From Moringa oleifera (Eukaryota; Streptophyta; Magnoliopsida; Brassicales; Moringaceae), in assembly GCA_021397835.1 (NCBI GenBank), contig JAJFZO010000344.1, forward strand, positions 868,001-932,000: a DNA stretch of 64,000 nt. Direction: 5' to 3'. A model generated the notes under the pieces. That model ran no database searches. It had not been told where the DNA came from and saw nothing but the letters and a program-made list of their open reading frames with translations. This document shows positions 12,201-24,216 of this stretch, piece after piece. Position 1 is the first letter of the stretch. Each line of letters starts with the position of its first letter. The translations under genes were made by a program, and so were the position numbers.

Positions 12201-15200
12201 TCAAAGCCATTTTAAACCAGTGCCTCAACTTGAACCAATGGAGATGCTATGGCATGCATGCTTCTCTAGCTAGGAGGTGGGGATGTGAATACAATTAATC
12301 AATGTCAACCAGAATACGAATTAGTGAGTAAAGTGGATCTCACAAGCCTATCCCAGTATGCACAGATGATGGATTTCCCTCACTTTTGATTATGTGAGAG
12401 AAGCTAGGTTCATAACTCATACCTTTTTTCAATAGAAGAGAGAACCAAGAAGGAAAGCTACAAACTAGAGGTATGACATCATTACTTTCCTAACTTCTAT
12501 ATCTTGAAGCCTTTGGCAAGCTAATACGAGATACTTGCTACTGGGATAGGAACTAATTGTGGACAATCTTAAGATACAAAAAGTAATTTCACAAAATAAG
12601 ACTCTACTTCGAAAGCTCTTAGGGAAGAGGATAAAAAGCAGCATTCAAATACTCATGCTAGTGCCCAATTGCAATCCTTACTAGATCAAGGCGGGAATAG
12701 ATCAGAGAAGGAAAAAAAAAGAAACTATACTAACTCAATCCTGTCATCTAAAGAGGTCCAGTCCTAGCCCTCCTCTCTTTGTGAGTTCAGGGAAGTTGCT
12801 TCTATAGATAAGAGCATGACATCTATAGTTGCTTTCCCTCATCTCTTCTCTTTCTCTTATCATACTCTCTTTTCTTACTTTAGTCTTATTTTTAGGTAAA
12901 TCTAACTATTTATGAAAAAAAACCCTAGATAATATGTGTCACTTGTGAGATAGACATAAAGTCGAGTAGATATACCGAAAATGAGAGGTCATATAAACTA
13001 GTTAGTCATTGATTGAATTGACACTTTTTTTTCTTCTAAAGAATTTGATTCAATTTATCCTTTAAGCTTCTAGTTAGTCATTCCCCTAAAATTGTAATTC
13101 AATTAGTTAAAGCACTACATATAAGAATATATCAAAATAAGATGAATCTAACATCCTCTTGATGGATTAAGTCAGCAAGCAAGAACAAGTATAGAGAAGG
13201 ATTTTAGTACTTGAACATTATTTCTCATTTTGTTTATAATAGAAAGAAAGAAAAAATCTATTAAATAAAGGTGGGAAAGGATTTCACATTATTCTGAAGG
13301 GCAAGACATGCCTCTTCTTTTGGATATTTTCAAAAGTGAATGGTCCTCAAAGACTACCTTAATCATACAAAGGAGCCTTTTTTAGCCAAAGAAAAAAATC
13401 GAAGGCTTTCGAGAAGGAAAAGGCTAGGCTCCCAATGGTGAGAAGTCTTCGAGTAGGATCTCGATGATTTTATGTCAAATTCATTCGTAGTGTGATTTGT
13501 GTTACTAATGCTCTCATCCCATCATGTAAAGCTAGTTCTATTTTAGGGCGTTAAGTTCATGATAATGAAGGGAAGTGGAACTCAATCATATTTAGATATT
13601 TTATCTTATATCTTATCATAGTTCTTCTATCATATTCTTAAGAGGCTAAAGCTTATGGCCTAAGTTACAATCATGCTACAAAAGGTATATACTTAATACA
13701 CGCAAGTCAAACTATCTTTTTGATCAATCTAATTACCTAGCTATGGCCTAATCTAATCATACAGAAACTAACAGTGGCTTTTTAGCTCAGAATAAAACTT
13801 TAAAAAGCTCTCTAATCACGTATACTAAGTGTCTTGTTCTTGCTCTTATAGTTAATTGAAGAAAGATAGATAGAACTCTTATTTACATATGGCACAATTG
13901 AAGCTCTTTGATTAGGTCTTTTTCGTGTTATAAATAAATATATATATAGCCCAAAGCATCCATTGTCAGAAATCATAAATAGGGCTAATGCAAGAGGACA
14001 TCCTTACCAAACGGATCGAGAAATTGGAAAGAACGGTAGTATAGCTCCTAAAAATGTCTTAGAATGGTGGTGTAAGCATTTGGTTGAGACCACTCTTTCT
14101 TTAGAGGCTAGAAGTAAGCTAGTAAAGTTAGCAAGCCAGTAAGTCTAGGTTATAAACCCTACTAACTTCTTGTTTGCTAGGATAAATACAGTAAACCTCG
14201 TACCCTATAAGCCTACTTTGTATCCATTTTGTACCCTGGCTGTAAGTAAGCTAAGTGATGATCAATTCTTCTACCCTTATTCTAATGTTATAGTCTTTTT
14301 TCCATCTAGAGCTAGAGATTGTAAGTTGGAAGTGCAAGATGTTGAAAAGGCTATCAGTCTATCCCTACCAGCAACTTAATAGAAGTCTGTCAATACCATC
14401 AATAATGCTCAGTTTTAGCTCATGCTGGCATGCCCACAGCACTTGTTAGAAAATTTTTCTCACTTTCTTTTCCCGATCGACACTTGCTCAATTGAGATTG
14501 GAACTAAAGGATTGATATTAAGAAGGATTGGATTCATATAAAAGGTAAGGGTAAGCCTCACTCTAAAGCACTCAACTGCATCCTAACCTTCATATAAGCT
14601 CTTACTTGTGACCCAGAGCATTGACTTTGACTATAACACATGGATTACTTTAGATATTCCCTAGATGTACTAAAGTGATTCAGCTTCCACTCGACAAACG
14701 AATCCAACCGGACCTGAAACCATTCGTTAATGTTCGTTCACCTTCTTTAGAAGTTACGGGGGTTTTTAGAGGCAAACTAAGACATTGAAAGGTCCTATTC
14801 TCTTATTGATCGAATCTAGGGAAACATTAATCTTTTCTCTATCTTTCATTTATCAAATAAAGTGAATAGGTTTTAATTCCTCTACATCCAAGTGCTTGTG
14901 ATGCTTTTGCCAAAGATGGTCAACTTATGCATTTGTTCTTCACCTCACAAATGTTGGCTAACCCAATCCCATCAGACACTATTCTCCTCTTGCTCTTCTG
15001 TAGGCTAGCTTTCACCCTTACCTGATATCCGAGCAAGCTAGTATTCTTTGATTCAACCAGCAAGGCATCTCTAACCTTTATAGGGAAGAACAAGCAAGCA
15101 ATCCAGTGCCATCGATCGAGAAAAGGGAATTACCTACTGACTAGGACCTCACCTTTCTTTGATAACAACTTATTTGGTATATAGGCAACACCAACCAGAA

Positions 15201-15910
15201 CTCCAGATGTTGGATTTGATCGATAGGCAATGAAGGACCCACTAAAAGAAGCTTCAATTATCCTCAAACCATAACTCAACGAGTGGAGACTCTAGTTTCA
15301 CTACACTTGAATGGTAGCTTGTTAAGGCATAGCTTTTTATTTACATTTCTCAGACCAGTCCCTTATTCTGCTAACCAATTAGGTTGGTTCATTAAGTGCG
15401 AAGGCATCTCTTTCTCTTAGGTCCCATCTCGAACATTCCTAAAGGGGTAAGTTAGCCACCTCCACCATATCAAAGCTCTTTCTTATTCTCCTAACCTGGT
15501 GATCAATAATTTTTTTATCTCTCCATTCTGCGCACGGCCTAATGAATGCAAGCTCGTAAGCTAAGAAGCCCCTGACGGTACAAAATTAGACTGAATCCAA
15601 CCAAATCACCTCGTGAGCCAAGCTAGGGCATGGGAAATTGATCCCATTGTTTCTTATCCTTATTCATGATGAGAGTGGGAGAGGTTAAACAAAGGTTGAG
15701 GAAGTCACTTTTACAATGGGTGAAAGTATGGACCCAAGCAAATATGCTATTTTGTTTGACCAATCCTAAACTCTACGTATTCATGATTAATGAGAATATG
15801 AGGGGAATAGTCTTGAATAACGCATGAAAGGATGCCCTTTCACTCAATGAACTACCTATACCAATCTATCCCAAAAACATCTAATCAATCCAGTGTGTGC
15901 TAATGACCTG
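9245..15910. other. Mitochondrial-like non-coding DNA, copy 1
   Basis: No gene is recognised. The stretch is collinear with copy 2 at 34950-41909. A 325-bp piece of copy 2 (36460-36785) is missing here near 10747-10766. A short TA run sits at 11889-11907 and an A-run at 12019-12031. Plus-strand open frames at 10435-10629 and 11642-11827 have counterparts in copy 2 (36146-36340, 37657-37857) but match no family I know. Confidence 0.55.
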
Positions 15911-18827
15911 CCACAATAGGCAAGCAGAAGGTCTTGTGCATGAAACTGACTGAAAGGCTATCCTTAATGTACGACTCAGCTCACGAAGAAGAAGAAAAGA
16001 ATTTATTTCCTTATGGGATTGGAATTGACTTTTTATTCGTGCTTTAGAGGCCAATCACGGTTCTATAATTATAACGGTATGTTACTTAGATGTAATTTCC
16101 TAATCATTCTGCCATTCTTGACTTTAGGGAGATTCTTTATTAAACCTTTATAAAGCTATCTGTTTTATGTTTTGCTTTTCTATCTAAGGCTCTCTTAGAA
16201 TGGAATCAATTCTAGCTAATGTGCACGAAGTTTAGATGAAATCAAGGCAAACCTTAAGGCTGTTGTCGCTTATGTCACTGTAGAATTGAGGGTTCATAAA
16301 AACATTGACAAATTTCTACAAGAGCTAGCAGATCATGCAAAACAGGTTAACATTGAAAAGTTACATCAATTACCTAGGTTTGTAGAAAAAAATGAATTAA
16401 AAGATGAGTGTCGCAGCAGTAGCTTTTAAGATGGTAGTCGAGCCTAGGATTTAGGAAGGATATATATGAGAGTAAGTGTGAGGAGAAAGAGCCTTCCCAT
16501 TTTCTATTCTGGACCTAGGCTTAAAAACCTGTTCAACTATCAGTTCCTAAATGGAGCTCTAAAAGGAGACCTGTGAATGCCTTGGCTCTAAGCCGTACAT
16601 ACCACCATATAATGGAGAATTCAGCCATGCAACAACTTTCTCTCGTGTTATGGCCTATTTTTGAGTGCATTTATTACTTTGAGAAATTGGTTGTGAGCAA
16701 GGTAACGTTTAAGTTAGTGTGTAAGGTTAAGGGTGGCATAGGTTTTCGATAGCTTTTCTAATCTCTATCATATGTTTGATAGATCTAAATCTTTTATTTA
16801 TGGGCATGGAAAGATCCCATAGCCCTAACCCAACCCTCAAAAAAAAAAAACTTTGATTGCTTGTCACCTATTTATACAATGAATATTTATTTATATCATT
16901 AACAATGATAGTTGTATAGAGATTGATAGCAATGGTAGTTAAGAGCATTACTTTCTTAGGCCAAGATGGTCTCTTTCTTCCTTCCCCTATTCCTATCTTT
17001 CCCACTGTAGTTGATGGAAAAGCATTGAGCAAGGCAAGGACTCGAGATAGTCTTAGCTACAATCTCTATTCTTAGTGCCTTCCTCTGTTTTGCATAGCTT
17101 TGCATTGAGGGAGTACCTGTGGTGTTAATAAATGTATACAATGGGCAGTTACAAGGCAATACCACTAGGGAAGCTAATTAAGGTATATGTTTTTGATGAT
17201 TGATAGGGAGGGGATTGCTAATGATGAAATATATGAAAAAGGGCAAAACACCCTATTCTCCTTAACCCTTGGAACCCATATGTTTCTTTTAGGTGCGATA
17301 AGGCTCACTCCATTCTTAAGGCTTGGATCATTGTCTTCGACTCTAGTGGGATGCCAAAAAAATCAATCAAAAAAGCCGATGTTAGCATAAAGCATTCCCC
17401 AAAAAGAAAATAAGGCAAACACAAAGGCCAACAACTCAAGCAATCTACTGTTCTCTGTGTTGAAGAAACATGGGAAGTAGAGGTGCAGCTCAAGTGCATC
17501 AGGTAGTAAGAATTCCAAATGAGGGATTGAAGGCATAGCTTTATCTTTCTTTTAAGATTAAGTGACCTTCCTTATTCGTACTCCATACAAGTAGTAGGAT
17601 TGGACTAAAAAGGTATGGAAGGCCAAGTATACTACTTAGTTTCGTAGCTCCATTTCCAAATTGTCCATATCATTGAAAACTTGTGATCTCAGTCAAGTCA
17701 ACTACTTTTTTTTCGTAACTGGTCGGGTGAGAAGTAGGACAAAGATCTTAGTTAGAATCAGAGAATTCTCACTTGGCACTGACACTTTATCTTTTGGATG
17801 AGATTCAACCTTAGAACTTGGTATGCAGAGGTTAAGCTTTTCTTAGGTTTCTTCTTACAGGCAGAGTTAGTTAAAGCAGTGCAACTCCCAAGTACCATTT
17901 GTCTCCAAGCTTATCTCCCACCTCCCATTGTGCTTTTGATTCCATCTCTTAATCAACGGGCGATTTCTAAATTCTTTGGCCTAAGAGCGCTATGGACTAA
18001 CTTCCTTACACGCATTGTTAGTTATAAAAGGTACAGACAGTCCGATCTAGCCAGTGAGTAGAAGCATTAATCATAAAAAAAAGCTCATTAGTTAAGCTCT
18101 TTGGTGATGTCTCTCTCACCTATGCTTGTCGCTTTTTCACCATGGTTGGCTGACTTTAACATTCTAGTATACTCTTTCGCCTTTACTTAATGTGATGATT
18201 TAGAATCCTATAAAGAAATAAGGTCAGGCAAATTAACCATTAAAAGTCATTGGTCAATCGAGCAGTTCAAGTAGTATCTAAGAAGAAGAATGGGTCATCA
18301 TCATTTCTTGGCATCCCTGTGGGATGGAATCGAATTAGAGAGGCTACTGTTGGTTCTGGTGATAGAGCCAATAAAGTTGAGATTGAATTTCTCACAAGGC
18401 AGTTGGTTTTTACCATCTTTTAACTCATTCAACATCCTTTTCATTTTGTATCTTCCTATCCATTAAAGAAGAGGAAGAGACCTTTATTAGCCCTACTCGT
18501 TTTTGTTGTCTTTTAGACATTAAAAAAATAATTAAAAAATAATAGAAAAGGCAAGTCTGAACCGATCAAGCTCAATCAAATTCAATTTACTGAAACTAGT
18601 GACAGAGGACTTCTTACTCCTAAAAACTGAAGGATTCTTGAGTTTCAATGAGTTATAGGTCGGGCTTACCATGTTTAATAGGAGACTAGCCTAGCCAAGC
18701 CAATAGTTAGAGCTTACCACAAGAGAACCAACCTCACTAAGAAAGACCCAGGGTGGGGCTCGTTGAAGAAACTCGATGGTCGCATTCTTCTCTTTCCATA
18801 TCATGGGTTGTAGGCTCATCTTACAGA
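15911..18827. other. Spacer between copies 1 and 2, single-copy in this window
   Basis: The sequence is present once in the window and starts where copies 1 and 2 stop matching. No known mitochondrial gene, tRNA or transposon end was recognised. An A-run lies near 16842. Open frames (17187-17390, 17798-18061) are short and resemble no family I know. An ATG-less frame at 16220-16429 is listed separately. The right edge is the truncated end of the MULE. Confidence 0.5.
16220..16429 (+). pseudogene. Unidentified coding-like frame without ATG
   Basis: The frame runs from just after a TAA (16217-16219) to a TAA (16427-16429), 69 codons with no methionine. It has a protein-like composition and reads SLDEIKANLKAVVAYVTVEL, then a stretch rich in charged residues and leucine (DKFLQELADHAKQ) that could form a helix. 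It could be an internal exon piece of a decayed gene or transposon. I do not recognise the family, and chance is possible at this length. Confidence 0.2.
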
Positions 18828-20849
18828 AATTGTGCTTTCCAAATCTTACCTTTCTCATACCTATAATAGAAGCAACATTGGATCATATCTCTAATGAATT
18901 CCAATAGAGCCATGATGGGTAACTCATGGGCAAATTGAAGACATGAATTCAAGCTTTTAGCAATATTAGTGGTCATGAATTGATATCATCTTCGTGGGTA
19001 ATACACACGTGCCCATTTCCTTATATCTTCCTTCATGAAATATTCAAATGCTTGAGGGTGATTAGCTTGAAATTCAATCATCAATTGACTAAATTTAAAC
19101 TCTCGATATGCCCTTGCTACACTATAGAACATCTTGGACACTTCTTCCTTCTTGAATTTATTCTTTATATTTTGGGCCATATGTTAAGAACATAACCTAT
19201 GACAAGAATCAGAGAAGACCTTTACAATGACCTTTACAATGCTAGTATTATGATCCGATATAATAACCAAGTCATCATCATGACTAATAACCTCCTTCAG
19301 TTGCTCCAAAAACAATTCTTAAGCCTCATAGTTTTTTGAGGCATCGTAACCAAAAGCTATTGGGTATATCAATTCATTTCCATCCTTGCACACCACTATA
19401 AACACAACAACGTGGAATCTTCCTTTCAAATGAGTGGCATTGATAGCAATAATTGGTCTAATCACTGAATAAAATCCCCTCAATGATTGTCGGAGAGCTA
19501 CAAAAAAAAAAAAAAAACAATACTTAAATCAATTAACCTTATCTTCAATGCATATGTGATCCTTAGTTCTTAGACTAGCTATTTGCAACATGTGACAATA
19601 TGATGGTAGTTGTTGGTATGACTCAACTAGGTCACCATAAGTAAGAGACAATGCGTATTCTTTCGCCTTCTAAGTTTTGCTATATAAAATTTGTATGCCA
19701 TATAATTCTTTCATCTCACCTATGATATCTTTTGTCTTAATAATTCTAGTATTAGCGGATAACTGCTGAGCAATAATTTCACCAATAATTATAGAACTTG
19801 CTTGTCGATGTTGTCGATACAACTCCTCAATTATGCAATTGTGTGTGAAATCACAATGTCTAATTTGAAAGAATTTTTCTTGTATAAATTTCACAGCACG
19901 GACCTTCCATGCATAATTTTCTTCTTTACAAACAATCTTAAATATTAATTTGTTAGATCTAATGACTCTAAATTAAAAGTTCTCAGTTAATACATACATA
20001 CCTAAAAATCGCTTCAACTCTTTCTTATTTAGGAAAAATTGACCTCTAGTAAAGGTATCAATCAGAGTCACTAATTTTATAGTAAGAGCTGAAACAATAC
20101 TATATAATTTAGCACCCAATACACTATACCTCTTATTAATACCATCACTTATGTTGTTGTGTGCTTCAGCGCATGTAGGTGGCACATAAGGTAGGATTGA
20201 ACGCGGTACAAAAGGCAAGTTCTCATCATCAAGCTCAACTTCTACAATAAGTTTAAATTGCTTTCCTTTGATAGGTTGACTAGACTCAATTTTTGGCATT
20301 GGATACTTATACCCAACATCATAGTCCATTGACTCATCCAAGTCGATCTCATTAGTATTCTAAGTGTTAGAAGGAGTCTCATTATGGAATAATGGTTCCG
20401 TGCCCAAATTTTTACCTTAAACAATTGGATGGGTCCCCACATTAGGGATTGCATCAGTAACATCATTCCTCCTAATATAAGAATTCAACTGATTGATTTG
20501 TCTTGAATTTATACGTTCACATACTCCATGTGTGCTCTTAACATCATGTCGCTCCACCAAATCCACAATTACACAGGGTACTATGTTATCATCATACAAC
20601 ATGAACTCAATATCGTTATCATTCACTAACTTAATTTTTATGGTAGTTTTCTTGCGTCTCACTATGGTGTGCAGTATAATATCATAATTAGAGAAATCAA
20701 TATCAGTGCAAGATTTAACTAAACTTAATAACTGTGCTTGTGTCAAACCCTTTTAAACAATATAACCTCGAGTTTTGATAGTCTTAACAATATGCTCAAA
20801 AATTCTTCTTGACTCAGACCACTCACTATTCCAAGTTACAATAATACAT
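18828..20849 (-). pseudogene. MULE (MuDR-type) transposase pseudogene, repeat copy 2, C-terminally truncated
   Basis: This is a decayed transposase of a plant Mutator-like element. The N-terminus is recognisable by VTWNSEWSES near 20835, but the start ATG seen in copy 1 has become AAA. Then follow TQAQLLSLVKSCTDIDF at 20746, an acidic linker (20341-20200), GQFFLNKKELKRFLGMY near 20020 and FFQIRHCDFTHNC near 19860. The DDE transposase region is broken by stops and shifts but keeps LVIISDHN with the second catalytic Asp at 19253-19255. It continues as MAQNIKNKFKKEE at 19180 and ARAYREFKFSQLM. The reading ends abruptly at 18828 inside WKAQ, where the match to copy 3 stops. No SWIM zinc finger is present. 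Confidence 0.9.
19501..19517. repeat. Poly-A run in MULE pseudogene
   Basis: An A-run of about 16 bases interrupts the transposase reading just downstream (minus strand) of the RTKDHIC motif. Copy 3 has no comparable run at the same place (about 48700). It shifts the frame and is one of the lesions of this copy. Confidence 0.7.
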
Positions 20850-22161
20850 TTTTTGCCATAACAATGAAAACATTTCAAAAAAGAAGCGATAGTTTTAGAA
20901 AAAAGAACAAAACTGAAGTTTAGTAAATAAATAATGATTTAGATAAATAAGCAATGATATTATCTTATGTATCGATTTCATTAAAGAAATATCAATTTGT
21001 GAATAAAGTCATGATAGTTCATAAGATAATATGAATTTCGTGGCTAAGTCACGATTTAATCAAACATAGCACGGTTTCTTGTTCATGTTACGATATGTAT
21101 GACACATCACAATTATTCTTTTAGAACACATAAAATCTTTGCATTGTTAAGATACTTTATATTTTAAATACATACCTATTAGTCTCTTGACCCACACAAA
21201 CACTTTTTGCTCTTAGAACAAAATGTTACTAAAAACACGAGCTTGGTTGTCTAGGTCTTAGATATAACGTGAAAAGAACTAGCCAAAATCAATTGATTAC
21301 TACTTTTTATTCCTTTTTTAGCCTTTGTTTAAGTAGCTCTTAGATACAAAAATGAAGAAAAAATTCGAAAAAGGAGCCTGAAGACAAAGAGAGAGAGCTT
21401 GATGACAAAGAGAGCTTAAAGAAACAAGAATATTAATATTGTATGCATCAAATTTCTCATTTTTTAAATTTATTTATTTTTTAAAGGAATTATTGCCTTT
21501 AGTATGGGTATTTTGGTCTTCACAATATGTTTAAGTGTGAAAAACATAAAAGTTAGAAAAGATGGTTTGTTTCAAAAAAAAAGGACACGGGATGTCAATT
21601 TTGGTAATTTCTTCTATTTCTTAATTTATAATTTATGAGTTGGACTAGGCCCGTACGTCTTTGTCTTTGTGTGGTTTTTGAGCTGGTAGCTAGCAACTAC
21701 CAAGAGGGACTGTTGTCTGATCATTTTCATGATTTCATTGGACCCACATTTCTTTCAAGCTTTGAATCTGGACAAATCTAGCAGGCCTTCTTAACATGTG
21801 TCATTTGATGACTCAGTGCGTGAATGTCACAAGTCCATTGGCATAAGCTTAGGCCTATTTCCTAAGTGAGCAATCTTTGGCAGGCCTGGAGATTTAGTTA
21901 AGGGGTGTAAAGGCACTGCAAGCCCATGTTACACAGGTCACGCATACTTCGTTGGCATCAAGCCCTTTTCAAGAGTGCCATAACCATATGCATAAGGCCT
22001 TTTTTTTTTATTCTTCTTTTATTTATAACAATATGAAGAGAACACATCAGCCTTGGTCTTGGAATGCCATGCTAACACCATGCTTAGCAAACCATGCAAG
22101 GACTAATTCTAAAACATAATGCCATGGGTGCAGTCACGGCATACCAAAATAAAGAAAAGGC
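20850..22161. other. MULE 5' flank and spacer up to trnP, copy 2
   Basis: No gene. It matches 223-1517 and 50034-51302. Words such as GGACTAGGCCC near 21643 and GCAACTACCAAGAGGGACTG near 21695 are shared by two or all three copies. No element end could be fixed. Confidence 0.6.
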
Positions 22162-22236
22162 ATTAAGCGACAAGAATCGAACCTATGGCCTTCTATACCC
22201 AAAACAAATGTGCTGATCAATTTGCGCTACACCTTG
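22162..22236 (-). tRNA. trnP: Mitochondrial trnP(UGG) pseudo-tRNA, copy 2
   Basis: The minus strand reads CAAGGTGTAGCGC, then the anticodon loop TTTTGGGTATAG with UGG intact, then GGCCATAGGTTCGATTC. It is closer to the mitochondrial gene than copy 1, which has lost the anticodon. The D arm has GATCAGCACA for GGTCAGCGCA, which is G-to-A decay. A tRNA finder could report it, but the nuclear context and stem mismatches make function unlikely. Confidence 0.9.
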
Positions 22237-22423
22237 TCTCACCCCTTGAAGCATATAAATCCACTTAATCTATGAATACTCGAACCAAACTTGCCTATCC
22301 TATTGGGCATAGGGGACAAGAATCAATCCACCTCTTGCACTATGTGGCTTTTTGCCTTTTTCTCTTCACTTGAATATAAAAATCATGCTCACACTCGGCG
22401 ATATATCCTTTAGACCCTTCGCC

Positions 22424-22496
22424 CTCTTAAAAGTGGATTCAAACCACTCACATAAAGATTTCAATCCTTCGCTTTATTCAGCTGAGCTACATGAAC
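22424..22496 (-). tRNA. trnF: Mitochondrial trnF(GAA) pseudo-tRNA, copy 2
   Basis: The minus strand gives GTTCATGTAGCTCAGCTG, then an altered D stem, then GGATTGAAATCTT. One A is missing after the GAA anticodon and the anticodon stem no longer pairs, so this copy is structurally dead. C4 opposite A69 is kept, as in copy 1. Confidence 0.88.
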
Positions 22497-22848
22497 CACT
22501 TTCCTAAAGTTCGTTTTCTTCATCGAATAACACCCTACCTTAACACTTAACTAGTAAGGGAAAAGCCCTTTACTAATCAATTTATTATGCTTGCTTGTTC
22601 ATTAAGCTTTCAAGCAGCTCTTTCAATTACCACCTTATCTCCCAACATGCTCAAGAATCAAGACTCGTCTAATCCCTGGACGGTTGTAGAGAGCTTGCTT
22701 ATAGAAAGAAGATAGGTCGGTCAAATAAAAATAATGCATAATAAGCTCTCCACTATTAATCACCAAATAGTGTAATTTTTTCTTTCGTGGGGCTCTACTA
22801 AGAGGTTCTTTCTCTCACTAATTTTGCCCACCCATTCCACTTTCGCAC

Positions 22849-22936
22849 TAGAGGAAAAGGAATTCGAACCCATGATATGATCTTCTTGTATATCGATTTA
22901 GCAAACCAATACCTTAAGCCACTTAGCCATCCCTTC
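22849..22936 (-). tRNA. trnS: Mitochondrial trnS(GCU) pseudo-tRNA, copy 2
   Basis: The minus strand has GGCTAAGTGGCTTAAGGTAT, TTTGCTAAATCG with anticodon GCU, the long variable arm and ATCATGGGTTCGAATTCC with an intact T loop. It is the best-preserved trnS of the three, but the acceptor 3' end has CTA where the mitochondrial gene pairs. Confidence 0.9.
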
Positions 22937-23889
22937 AAGTTATTGATCTTAATTTGTTGTGTAGTTGGTTGCTCAAAGGCTATCTAATCCGATCAACTAC
23001 ATAAGTCGTAGTGCGCTAGCATGCATACTTTTCCTCTATTTATAAGATAGACCCTATCCAAATCTGCCCAGCATCCAAGCCATCAAAACCTGCCACTTTT
23101 TTCCTTAGGTGATGCCTCCTTTCTATGATGAACTTTATCAGTCTTTGCCTTTAACTTGACCATGTTTGAAATATCCTGTTTGAAAGGACAAGAAGAGAAG
23201 ACAACGTCAGGATAAGCCCTTACCCATTTGAATTGAAATTTATATGTCCTTTGTCTAGTCGAGATTTCCTAGATTGTGACTCTTTTATTACATTATGGAA
23301 AATTCTATTCTCGTCATGATCAATCCATGTCCTACCGTAGTGCCTGAAGAACCTTAACAAGTAAGGCTAGCTCACTAAGGCAAAGGAATTTCTTGTTGAT
23401 CACACGAGCAAATCAGCCTTTTTCTTGCTTCTATCTGCCTATTTAATCTTTTAAATAGGCCTTATTACTATAGAAAAATTGCTTTATACAGGAATTGTGA
23501 CATGGCTTAGCTTTTCTTAACTCTAGGAAAGGAATAGCTATCTTGTCTGGCTTAGCTCATGAACTCCTAAATAAGAAGATTCCTAGCTACTTAGACTTGT
23601 AAGATAAGAGCTACTAATTGAAAAAAGAAGAGTTAGTATTCGTCCAGTGTGCAGGAATGAAAAGATAGAAGATAACATCAAAGTCTATAATAGAAATAGA
23701 GTAAGGAGTTAATCCGTAAACATTAATTTGACTTTAGTGGCTAATAACTACTTACAATTTTGAAACATTAAATCTAGCTTAGTATGAGTTCTATGTTAGT
23801 AAACGAAGAATTGGGTGATATCAAATCCTATGTTCAAAAGTAAAGCCCATTATTTGATCAGCCTAAAGAAAGACTTCAAGACAAAAAGC

Positions 23890-24216
23890 CTAAATGTGAG
23901 CTAAGGTTGAAATGACAAGAAGAGTGCTTAGTAAGGAGACAACACTAAAGGAAGGAAATTTTCGCAAGTCTTTTGGTTGCTTTGCCTTTCGATGTGCAAA
24001 AGGAAAATGCTTTGCCTTTTGATGTAGTTTCAAGTCTTTGATGTCCCTCAGAGACTGATAAGAGTCAGAATAGATACTAATAAAGTTATAAAATGGGATT
24101 GATGATAAGTGGGCCAAAGCCCCCAAATCTTTTGGTTTGGGAGCCAAGTGCAACCCCTCTTTATTCATTGCATGAAATGCCGTTACACCATACACAATAA
24201 GCAAAATACCAAGCAT
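23890..24216 (-). pseudogene. Unidentified 108-codon frame, broken in the other copies
   Basis: The protein reads GLHLAPKPKDLGALAHLSS in its first third and DLKLHQKAKHFPF in its second third. The same amino acids can be read in copy 1, with stops after IPF and after DLKLH, and in copy 3 at 53157-53402, where the end is replaced. The ancestor therefore probably had this frame open. I recognise no family. It may be a non-conserved mitochondrial open frame or chance. Confidence 0.22.

Larger units (their letters stand above)
1..15910. repeat. Tandem NUMT/MULE repeat unit, copy 1 (left end outside window)
   Basis: By direct reading this block matches 20640-41909 and the left part matches 49810-55440, in the same orientation. 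It holds the MULE N-terminus, the MULE 5' flank, the trnP-trnF-trnS cluster and mitochondrial-like non-coding DNA. It differs from copy 2 in lacking the segment at 26252-31993 and in keeping about 660 bp at 8581-9244 that copy 2 has lost. The match to copy 2 stops at the shared word TGACCTGC, at 15910 here and 41909 there. Confidence 0.88.

Noticed and set aside
18980..19195. Plus-strand 71-codon frame
   Set aside because: It is the antisense shadow of the MULE transposase, whose minus frame carries recognisable conserved motifs.
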